Part shown: positions 13,277-20,149 of the stretch, piece after piece
Layout: the number at the start of each line of letters is the position of its first letter
Numbering within the stretch: the first letter of the stretch is position 1
NCBI GenBank assembly: GCA_046262635.1
Contig: JBHEMK010000096.1
Span: forward strand, 1-22,150
Length of the DNA: 22,150 nt
Direction: 5' to 3'
From: JBHEMK01 sp046262635
GTDB lineage: Bacteria; Actinomycetota; Thermoleophilia; Gaiellales; Gaiellaceae
The notes under the pieces: generated by a model
The model's input: only the letters and a program-made list of their open reading frames with translations
Told to the model about the DNA's origin: nothing
Databases searched by the model: none
Translations under genes and position numbers: made by a program

Positions 13277-15838
13277 ATGCAAGAAGCCACTGAAGAGCCG
13301 ACCGTAATCTCGGAGGCGACCGACTCGCTCGCCGCTTTGGCCGTCCGCGCAGGGGCGTGGGCAGGGGAGCTGTTCTTACGCGAAGGGGAGGACGCCGGAC
13401 AGGTGCTCGCACCCGGCACCGGGCGCCGCCGTGCGCTCGAGGAGGCGAGCGCCGAGCTCGACGCCGGCCGGCGGGCCCCATCCGCCCGCTGGAAGGTCCG
13501 CTTCGGGTTGATGCTCGGCCTCGAGCGCGTGCTCACCGATCCCGAGCCGCATCTCGCCTCGGGAACCGCCCTGCGCCGCCACCAGATCGACGCGCTCGCC
13601 GGGATGCTGACCGAGCTGATCTCCCGCACCCAGAAGGATGACGAGGGCGACCTGAACGGCAACGGCGACGCCGCCCAGGACGAGGAGGAGGACGAGGACG
13701 ACGAGGAGACCCTCAGCGAGGTCGACGACGAGGAGGAGCAGCCGCCGGCCGCCGCGAGCGATCCCGGCGCCGTCCGCCGCTTCCGTTTCCGCCACCCGAC
13801 CGCGTCCGGTAAGACGATCGCAGCCGCGGGGTTCGTCGACGCCGCAGGGACGCTCGGCGTCCTGATCCTCACCCACCGCCGGCTGCTCGTCGACCAGTTC
13901 AACCGGGACCTGACGGCCGAGGGCTACGGCGGCCGGCTCACGCCGGCGATCGAGAAGGGGACGCAGCCGCTGCGTGAAAACGCCCTGACGATCCAGACGT
14001 ATGCCTGGTTCGCGCGGCACGTCGGAACCCTCAGCCGCGAGGCCTACCAGCTTGTGATCTGCGACGAGGCACACACGGCGCTCGGCGAGAAGACGAGCGC
14101 CGCGATCCGCTCGTTCCCCGAGCCGATCTACATCGGCATGACGGCGACCGAGCAGCTGATCGCGAAGCAGGTCTCCGACGTCTTTCCGGCCTCGGTCGAC
14201 GACCTGCCGCTCCAGGACGCGGCGCGGCGCGGCCTGATCGCGCCCCTGCGCTGCCTGCGCGTGCCGCCGGTCGCAGCGATCAACTCGGTGCCCATCATCG
14301 GCGGTGACTTCGACCAGGAGGTGCTGGCGAAGACACTCGACCATCAGGCGCTGAACCAGGCCGCCGCGAGCCTCTACCGCGACAGATTCGACAGTGCACC
14401 GGGAATCGTCTACGCAGCCGGCGTCGAGCACGCGTACAACCTCGCCCAGGAGTTCCGCGCCGCGGGCCTCAAGGCCGAGGCGGTCTCCGGCCGCACGCCG
14501 CCGGTCAAGCTCGCCGAGACGCTCGCCGCGTACGAGCGCGGTGAGATCAACGTCCTGATCAACGCGATGCTGCTCGCCGAGGGCTGGAACTCGCCGCGAG
14601 CGACCGTCTGCATGCACCTGGCTCCGACCGCGTCGAAGCGCGTCTACCAGCAGAGGATCGGTCGGATCATGCGTACCCATCCGCGCAAGGAGGCGGGTGT
14701 CGTCGTCGACTTCGTCCCGAAGGGCGCGACGCACAGCGAGCGGGTCGTCTCCCTGCACTCGCTGCTCGACGCGGACTTCTACCGGGAGGGCGCACGGGTC
14801 ACGCCCGCACCGCGCCGGCGCGTGCAGCGCCGCGCCCGGCGGAAGTTGACGCCGGCCCCGTGGCTCGTGCCGGTCACGCCGGACGTGCGCCGCCGCCTCG
14901 CGGTGATCACGCGCGAGTGGCAGCGCGTCGACCCGAAGTTCCTCGACGAGGACGAGCAGCGCTTCTGGGCGACGATCGCGGGCCGTCAGATCCGGTTCGA
15001 CGAGCGCTCGGCATTCGTCCTGAAACTGACCGAGGGCCGCGCCTCCAAGGGCGCGATGGAGCAGTTCCTCGCCACCTGCGCGGCCGAGAACCCGAACCGG
15101 CGGCTGCGGCTGATGGCGCTCGCGGACCGTGTCTCGATGACGGCCGAGCGGGCGGACTTCGATGACCTCGTCACGCTCGTGACGCAGGCGCCGCCGTGGG
15201 AGAAGGACCGGCTCGCCGGGATCCGGATCCTGCTGCGGGCGATCGCCGACGGCAAGCCGAACGCGCCCGACCAGATCCTCGAGCGCTGGACCTGGCGGCT
15301 CGCGAAGGCGACACGCAAGGTTCAGGATCGCCGAGCGAGCTCCGAGTACCCGGAGGCGAAACGGCTGCTCGGCGCCCTCGCCAACTCCCGTGGCCACCGG
15401 CACGAGGAGAATGCCGCCAGGCTCGTCAATACCGCGCCGGACCTGCCGATCGCGGTCGGCGCTGCGCTGCTTGCCTCCGCCGAGGGCTACACGCCCCGGG
15501 CGAACCAGCTGATCGATGCCGCCCGCGAGCGCCTCGGGCCGATCCGGGAGATCGCGCTTGCCCTCGCCGAGAACCTGCCCGCGTCGAAGCAGCAGGCGAG
15601 CCGCTCCCGGCGGCGGCGGCGCAAGAAGAGGAAAGGTCCGGCGCAGGGCGCGGAGCAAGCCGTGCAGCCCGCAAACGGGGCCGGGGCCGAGGCGGAGGTG
15701 GCCGTGCCGGCCGAGGACGGCGCCGTGCCCAAGCCGAAGCGCCGCCGCCGGCGCAAGCCGCGCCCGGCCACGGCCGAAAACGGCTCCGAGCCGACCCCCG
15801 CACCGGCCGACCTGCCGGCACAGGCCGCCGAAGCCTAA
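13277..15838 (+). CDS. Large SF2 DEAH-type helicase with acidic insert and basic tail
   Basis: The 853-residue product has a complete superfamily 2 helicase core: LRRHQIDALAGML (Q-motif-like, about residue 97), Walker A HPTASGKT (Lys179), DEAH at 263-266, motif III GMTAT (287-291), and motif VI QQRIGRIMRTHP (near 458). The order resembles the UvrB/ResIII and XPB-like group of nucleic-acid translocases. Between the Q-like motif and Walker A is a strongly acidic insert (about residues 121-156, runs of Asp/Glu). After the core come about 250 helical residues, then a basic tail with SRRRRRKKRKG and KPKRRRRRKPR separated by Ala/Glu-rich linkers. ATG 13277 is the first start close to the conserved part. 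The open frame to 12332 lies over glgM. DNA or RNA substrate is unknown. Confidence 0.92.
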   Translation: MQEATEEPTVISEATDSLAALAVRAGAWAGELFLREGEDAGQVLAPGTGRRRALEEASAELDAGRRAPSARWKVRFGLMLGLERVLTDPEPHLASGTALRRHQIDALAGMLTELISRTQKDDEGDLNGNGDAAQDEEEDEDDEETLSEVDDEEEQPPAAASDPGAVRRFRFRHPTASGKTIAAAGFVDAAGTLGVLILTHRRLLVDQFNRDLTAEGYGGRLTPAIEKGTQPLRENALTIQTYAWFARHVGTLSREAYQLVICDEAHTALGEKTSAAIRSFPEPIYIGMTATEQLIAKQVSDVFPASVDDLPLQDAARRGLIAPLRCLRVPPVAAINSVPIIGGDFDQEVLAKTLDHQALNQAAASLYRDRFDSAPGIVYAAGVEHAYNLAQEFRAAGLKAEAVSGRTPPVKLAETLAAYERGEINVLINAMLLAEGWNSPRATVCMHLAPTASKRVYQQRIGRIMRTHPRKEAGVVVDFVPKGATHSERVVSLHSLLDADFYREGARVTPAPRRRVQRRARRKLTPAPWLVPVTPDVRRRLAVITREWQRVDPKFLDEDEQRFWATIAGRQIRFDERSAFVLKLTEGRASKGAMEQFLATCAAENPNRRLRLMALADRVSMTAERADFDDLVTLVTQAPPWEKDRLAGIRILLRAIADGKPNAPDQILERWTWRLAKATRKVQDRRASSEYPEAKRLLGALANSRGHRHEENAARLVNTAPDLPIAVGAALLASAEGYTPRANQLIDAARERLGPIREIALALAENLPASKQQASRSRRRRRKKRKGPAQGAEQAVQPANGAGAEAEVAVPAEDGAVPKPKRRRRRKPRPATAENGSEPTPAPADLPAQAAEA

Positions 15839-15846
15839 CGCTGAGG

Positions 15847-15873
15847 AGCCGGCCGGGCTGCCCCCGGTCGGCT
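15847..15873 (+). terminator. Terminator hairpin after the helicase gene
   Basis: AGCCGGCCGGG (15847-15857) pairs with CCCGGTCGGCT (15863-15873) over 11 bp with one G-T wobble and a 5-base loop. It begins 9 bases after the TAA stop. The following bases are GGGGCG, so there is no T-tract. Confidence 0.7.
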
Positions 15874-15889
15874 GGGGCGAGGATGGTCG

Positions 15890-16276
15890 TCCTGATCCGA
15901 TCGCGCTGGGCGCGGGGCTCGTCACCCCGGTTTCTCTCTCAGTGTCCTGGTGCTGCCGATCATCCTCGCGGCGGCTCGAGCGGCGGCCGCAGGCGCCCCG
16001 ACGCGGAGCCGGGCTTGTCGTCAGCTTCACACCTCGCGGCGACCGCGGTTCTCGAGAGCGCCGCGACGCTGACGAGGTTCGCGGTCCCGCTGCTGCCGGC
16101 GGTCGCGGCGACGCTGGTCATCCGCGCGACGAGGATCGACGTCGTCCTCGCCGGGCGCGGCGGGGCCGAGGTGCTCGTCGGCAGCCGGCCGGCGGCTCGA
16201 TCCACGTGGACGGGGCACACCCGCTCGGCGTTCCGCCGGCGGTCACGGCGTACTCGTTCACCTTCGACTCGGAGCG
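15890..16276 (+). pseudogene. Unidentified decayed ORF between the helicase and PAC2 genes
   Basis: About 390 bases without an intact gene show coding-like stretches that switch frame. In order they are ALGAGLVTPVSLSV (to about 15940), LVLPIILAAARAAAAGAPT in another frame (from 15947, like a membrane helix), AATAVLESAATLTRFAVPLL and IDVVLAGRGGAEVLVGSRPA in a third (about 16036-16195), and GGSIHVDGAHPLGVPPAVTA then YSFTFDSERYGLG back in the first (about 16195-16287). G/C third-position bias follows these switches. The order suggests one former membrane-anchored protein, but I do not recognise its family. The end runs into the 3' end of the convergent PAC2 gene. Chance open frames in GC-rich DNA remain a possible explanation. 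Confidence 0.38.
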
Positions 16277-17170
16277 CTACGGCTTGGGGCGCGCCCCTGG
16301 GGGCTGCTCGCCGTCGTCCTCCTCGTCGTGCTCCCGCAGGAACCGCGTCAGCTCGGCCGCGAGCGTGTCGCCCGAGGGGAGGTTCTGCTCGAGCACATCC
16401 GTCCGCTGCTCGAGCTCCTCGACGTAGGCGGCCGTCTCGGCATCGGACGAGACCGCCTCGCTCACCTGGTCGTGGTAGGCGTCGACCGCTTGCCTGAGCT
16501 CCGTGGTGTCGATCCCGACACCGATCAGCTCCCCGAGGCGCTCCGTCAACGCGAGCGCGGCACGCGGGCTCGGGGCGAGCGAGACGTAGTGCGGCACGGC
16601 CGCCCAGAGACTGACAGACGGGATCAGCTCGCGCCGGCAGGCGTCGTGGACGACGCCGACGATCCCCGTCGGCCCCTCGTACCGGGACGGCTCGAGCCCG
16701 AGGTCTTCGACGAGCGACGGCTCGGTCGCCGCAGCCGTCACCGGTGCGGGCCGGGTGTGCGGGACGTCCGCAAGCAGCGAGCCGAGGGTTACGAGCAGTT
16801 CGATGCCGAGGTCGCGGGCCAGGCGGACGACGAGGTCGGCGAAGCTCCGCCAGCGCAGGTTCGGCTCGACCCCCAGCATCAGGACGACGTCGCGGTCGAG
16901 GCCGGGGATCGCAGCGTGGTAGAAGGCGTTGTCGGGCCAGTCCAGGCGCCGCGTCAACCCCTCCTCGAGCGTGACGTGCGGCCGCGTGGCCTGGAAGTCG
17001 AAGAACCGCTCGGGGTCGATCTCCGCAAAGCGCGAGGTCTCCCAGATCTTCGCGAGGTAGCCGCCGGCGAGCGAGGCGCCCTGGCCGCCGTCGTTCCAGC
17101 CGCGGAAGGCGACGACCATCAGCGGGCGGCGCAGCCTCGGCTGAGCGGAGATGAGGAGCTCGTCCGCCAT
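16277..17170 (-). CDS. PAC2 family protein
   Basis: The 297-residue protein belongs to the PAC2 (proteasome assembly chaperone 2-like) superfamily (PF09754), common in actinobacteria that carry a 20S proteasome, though a bacterial chaperone role is not established. Visible signatures are MVVAFRGWNDGGQGASLAGG (residues 18-37), FFDFQATRPHV, LMLGVEPNLRWRSFADLVV, LVTLGSLLADVPHTRP and GPTGIVGVVHDACR, followed by SLWAAVPHYVSLAPSPRA. The C-terminal 90 residues are helical and end in an acidic, Pro-rich tail. The ATG at 17170 lies 6 bases after a TAGACT box, so the transcript is probably leaderless. The box's TAG is the ctaA stop codon, so the two genes can be transcribed separately although only 9 bases apart. 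Confidence 0.9.
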   Translation of the reverse strand: MADELLISAQPRLRRPLMVVAFRGWNDGGQGASLAGGYLAKIWETSRFAEIDPERFFDFQATRPHVTLEEGLTRRLDWPDNAFYHAAIPGLDRDVVLMLGVEPNLRWRSFADLVVRLARDLGIELLVTLGSLLADVPHTRPAPVTAAATEPSLVEDLGLEPSRYEGPTGIVGVVHDACRRELIPSVSLWAAVPHYVSLAPSPRAALALTERLGELIGVGIDTTELRQAVDAYHDQVSEAVSSDAETAAYVEELEQRTDVLEQNLPSGDTLAAELTRFLREHDEEDDGEQPPGARPKP

Positions 17171-17176
17171 GGGGGA

Positions 17177-17182
17177 AGTCTA
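17177..17182 (-). promoter_or_regulatory. -10 box TAGACT for the PAC2 gene, built on the ctaA stop codon
   Basis: On the minus strand TAGACT ends exactly 6 bases before the PAC2 ATG. Its first three bases are the TAG stop of ctaA (17180-17182). The same hexamer in the same relation to a stop codon stands before proC. Confidence 0.6.
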
Positions 17183-18124
17183 CGCAGGGCGCGCGCGGCC
17201 GGTTCGCCACGCGAGCGGCCGCCAGAGCATGGCGACGACCGCCACCGCCCAGCCCCACACGGCGGCGGCGACGGTGACGTGGATCAGCACGAGCCACCAC
17301 GGCAGGGCGTTCCGGTACTGGACCTCTCCGATCGCCATCTGCACGAGCAGGAGCCCGGTCAGGAGGAGCGAGGAGCGCAGCGCGCCAGGGAGCCGCCGCC
17401 GCTCGCGCCACGACCAGCCGAGGATGCCGAGGAATGCCACCCCGAAGACCGCCGTCGCCCTGACGTGCAGCCAGATCGCGGTCGGAAAGGCGCCCAGCCG
17501 GCGCACATCCTCACCGCCCGAGTGGGGTCCCGAGGCCGTGACGAAGGTGCCGCTGACGAGCAGGACGGCAGCGGCGAGCAGCACGGCGAGCCCGCCCCAG
17601 CGCACGATCTCGGGGACGAGGTAGGACGCGCGGCCGACGAGCAGCTCCACGGCCTCGAGCGCGACCACCACTCCGAGTCCCAACACGACGAGCGAGAGCA
17701 GCAGATGCGAGAGCACGAGGTAGGGGTTGAGGTGGAAGTAGACGGTGATCGCGCCCAGCGGCGCCTGGGCGAACGTCCCTGCGAAGACTCCCCAGGCAAG
17801 CCATTTGACGCGGCGGGGCAGACCCGCGACGAGGAGCGAAGCGACGGCGGCCACGAGGGTCACGACGATGGTGACGAAGGCGACGACGCGGTTCGCGAAC
17901 TCGACGTAGGAGTGGTAGCCCTTCCGCGGGAACGGATCACCGGGCTGGCAGCCCGGCCAGTGCTGGCAGCCGAGCCCCGATGCCGTCAGTCGGACGGTCG
18001 CGCCGGTCGCCACGATCACGAGCAGCATTCCCGCCGTCGCGATCGCGATCTGCCGGAACCGCTCCGGCGACACGGCGGTCGCGCGAAGGCGCGAGACCGG
18101 AGAGGCCGGGGACTCGACGTGCAC
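17180..18124 (-). CDS. ctaA: Heme A synthase (COX15/CtaA family)
   Basis: CtaA oxidises the C8 methyl of heme O to the formyl group of heme A for aa3-type cytochrome oxidase, in the cytoplasmic membrane. The 314 residues form about eight hydrophobic helices in two homologous halves. The redox cysteine pair in the first extracellular loop is GCQHWPGC (Cys53, Cys59). Heme-ligand histidines are visible in LVLSHLLLSL, AIWLHVRATA and LVLIHVTVAA. The fourth position is Asn in VEFANRVV, where Bacillus-type enzymes have E-x-x-H-R. I recall Asn there in other actinobacterial CtaA proteins. GTG at 18124 lies exactly 6 bases after a TACGCT box. ctaB and cox genes are not in the window. Confidence 0.93.
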   Translation of the reverse strand: MHVESPASPVSRLRATAVSPERFRQIAIATAGMLLVIVATGATVRLTASGLGCQHWPGCQPGDPFPRKGYHSYVEFANRVVAFVTIVVTLVAAVASLLVAGLPRRVKWLAWGVFAGTFAQAPLGAITVYFHLNPYLVLSHLLLSLVVLGLGVVVALEAVELLVGRASYLVPEIVRWGGLAVLLAAAVLLVSGTFVTASGPHSGGEDVRRLGAFPTAIWLHVRATAVFGVAFLGILGWSWRERRRLPGALRSSLLLTGLLLVQMAIGEVQYRNALPWWLVLIHVTVAAAVWGWAVAVVAMLWRPLAWRTGRARPA

Positions 18125-18130
18125 GGAGAC

Positions 18131-18136
18131 AGCGTA
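18131..18136 (-). promoter_or_regulatory. -10 box TACGCT for ctaA
   Basis: TACGCT on the minus strand ends exactly 6 bases before the GTG at 18124, with GTCTCC between. There is no Shine-Dalgarno sequence in the gap, so the transcript is probably leaderless. Confidence 0.6.
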
Positions 18137-18196
18137 GAGCAGCGGTTCGAGGGCAGGGGCCTCTGCGTTCGACCCTTGTCTCCGGCCAGGTCACCC

Positions 18197-18217
18197 CAGC
18201 AAGATTGCTGCTAAACT
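18197..18217 (+). promoter_or_regulatory. Palindromic operator plus -10 box of the MFS-MerR operon
   Basis: CAGCAA-GA-TTGCTG (18197-18210) is a perfect dyad with 6-base arms. One base later comes TAAACT (18212-18217), a good -10 box 15 bases before the ATG at 18233. The dyad centre lies about 8 bases upstream of the -10 box, within the spacer, which is where MerR-family activators bind. A MerR gene is the second gene of this operon. The expected -35 region (CAGGTC with a 19-base spacer) is weak, as for many MerR-dependent promoters. Confidence 0.5.
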
Positions 18218-18232
18218 GACGTTGACGTAAGA

Positions 18233-19709
18233 ATGAGGTTCTTGCAGACACGCCGGCACAGCGACGCCTACAGGTGGTGGGTGCTCTCCTGCACGTCACT
18301 CGGGATGCTGCGCGACGGTCAACTCCGGAACGCTGATCATCGCGCTGCCGGACCTGGAGAGGAGCCTGCACACGACCCTGCTCGAGCTCGTCTGGGTGAT
18401 CCTCGTCTACATGATCGTCTCGACCGTACTGGTGCTGACTGCCGGCCGACTCTCCGACCTCTTCGGGCGCAAGAACGCCTACGTGCTCGGCTTCCTCGTC
18501 TTCTCGCTCGCCTCGCTGGGCGCGGGCTTCTCGGCCAGCGGGACGCAGCTGATTCTCTGGCGCGTGCTGCAGGGGATCGGCGGGGCCTTCCTGTTTGCGA
18601 ACGCGGCGGCCCTCGTCACGGATGCCTTTCCGAAACGGCAGCTCGGGCTCGCAATGGGGACGAACACGATGGTGGCCGCAATCGGGCTCGTGATCGGCCC
18701 CGTGCTCGGCGGCGCGCTCGTCGCGATCTCCTGGCCCTGGGTCTTCTGGTTCAACCTGCCGCTCGGTCTGACCGGCTGCGTCTGGGCCTGGCTCGTGCTG
18801 CACGAGATGTCCGGCCGCTCGACGGAGCGCGGGCTCGACCTGCCCGGCATGACCGCCTACGTCCTCGGCCTGACGGGGCTCGTGCTCGCCCTCTCGAAGG
18901 GCGGCCTGTCCGGCTGGGGCGGGCCGATGGTGATCGGAGGCTTCGCCGCCGCCGTCGTCCTTCTGCCCGGCTTCGTGCTGATCGAGCGCCACCAGCGGGC
19001 GCCGATGCTCGACCTGTCTCTGTTTTCCGACCGCCTCTTCGGAGCTTCCGCCGCCGCGGCCTTCATCAACGGCCTCTCCCGGTTCGCACTGATGTTTCTC
19101 TTCGTCTTCTACTTCCAAGGCCCGCAGGGCCAGTCGCCGATCATGGCCGGGGTGGAGCTCGCCCCGATGGCGATCGGCATGCTGATCTCCTCGCCGCTTG
19201 CGGGGGTGATCGCGGACCGGCGCGGCTCGCGCACACTCGCGGCGGTCGGGATGGTCGTCAGCGCGGCCGGGCTCGCCGGGATGACGATGCTGCAGGCGCA
19301 CTCCCCGTACTGGGAGAGCGGAGTCTGGCTGGCCCTGGTCGGGATCGGCTCGGGGATGTTCAACAGCCCGAACACCGCCGCGATGATGGGCGCCGTCCCG
19401 ATGCACCGACGCGGGATCGCGGCCGGCGCGCGCGTGATGCTCCAGAACACCGGTGCCGTGATCTCGATCGCCTTCGTCATGGCCGTTATCACCGCGGCCG
19501 TGCCGACGGACGTTCTCTTCCGGATCTTCTCTGGGCTGACCTCCGGCCTCTCGAACACGCAGCTCGACCCGTTCATCTCGAACATGCACGTGGCACTCTG
19601 GACGCTGGCCGCGATCTCGCTTCTCGGCGCCGGAGTCTCGCTGCTGCGCCCCGCGCACGTGCGCGCGCCCGTCGAGGCCGTCGCCGTGGGCGGCGGAGCC
19701 CGCGAGTGA
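18233..19709 (+). CDS. DHA2-type MFS drug exporter, frameshifted near its N-terminus
   Basis: The product is a 14-helix major facilitator of the EmrB/QacA (DHA2) type, a proton-driven exporter of drugs or other small molecules. The first 26 codons (from ATG 18233: MRFLQTRRHSDAYRWWVLSC, then TSLGML) are in one frame. The family sequence continues one frame over from 18312 with ATVNSGTLIIALPDLE and VILVYMIVSTVLVLTAGRLS, then motif A GRLSDLFGRK. The break is at C18311: one extra base or two lost. The rest to TGA 19709 is intact, with VLQGIGGAFLFANAAAL, GPVLGG and a second-half loop ADRRGSRTL. A naive start would be 18396, which loses helix 1. It may be a recent pseudogene or a sequence error. 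Its stop overlaps the MerR GTG (GTGA). Confidence 0.87.
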
Positions 19710-20149
19710 GCCCGGCGACCGCGCAACGGCCGCTCCGAATCGGCGAGGTCGCGCAGCGCACGGGCACCACCCCGCGGACGATCCGCTACTACGAGGAGAT
19801 CGGCCTCCTTCCCGGCGGCGTGGAGCGGGAGAAGGGCAAGCACCGGCTCTACGAGGAGGGGGACGTCGAGCGGCTCCAGGAGGTCACCCGGCTGCGCGAC
19901 CTGCTCGGTGTCTCGCTCGACGAGCTGACGCGGCTCGTCGAGGCCGAGGAGGCACGGGCGGCCCTGCGGCGACAGTGGCATGAGACCGAGGCGCCGGCCG
20001 ACCGCGCGAGGATCGTCGAGGCGGCTCTGCCGCTCGTCGAGGCGCAGCTCGAGCTCGTTCGCGGCCGCCGCCGCGAGCTCGGGCGGCTCGAGCAGGACCT
20101 GGCCGACAAGCGGAGGCTGCTCCTCGCGCGCCGACGCGAGCTGCGCTAG
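19706..20149 (+). CDS. MerR family transcriptional regulator
   Basis: The 147-residue protein has the MerR winged helix at its N-terminus: LRIGEVAQRTGTTPRTIRYY (residues 10-29) followed by EEIGLLPGG and YEEGDVERLQEVTRLRDLLG. The second half (from about residue 75) is a long charged helix of the dimerising coiled-coil type, ending in basic residues. There are no cysteines for metal binding and no ligand-binding domain after the coiled coil, so the signal is unknown. GTG at 19706 overlaps the exporter's stop codon, so the two are translationally coupled and the regulator most likely controls the exporter through the dyad at 18197-18210. Its stop overlaps the convergent selD stop in CTAG. Confidence 0.92.
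   Translation: MSPATAQRPLRIGEVAQRTGTTPRTIRYYEEIGLLPGGVEREKGKHRLYEEGDVERLQEVTRLRDLLGVSLDELTRLVEAEEARAALRRQWHETEAPADRARIVEAALPLVEAQLELVRGRRRELGRLEQDLADKRRLLLARRRELR

Noticed and set aside
13376..16030. A very long open frame on the minus strand opposite the helicase gene
   Set aside because: It is a GC-rich antisense shadow: its composition is Arg/Gly/Asp-heavy without any family motif, while the plus strand carries a full set of helicase motifs.
16328..18214. Long plus-strand open frame over PAC2 and ctaA
   Set aside because: The residues are a low-complexity Arg/Asp/His/Gln mixture typical of the complement of coding DNA, and both minus-strand genes have clear family motifs.
18305..18320. 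Programmed ribosomal frameshift in the MFS gene
   Set aside because: There is no slippery sequence or downstream pseudoknot that I can see. A mutation or sequence error is simpler.
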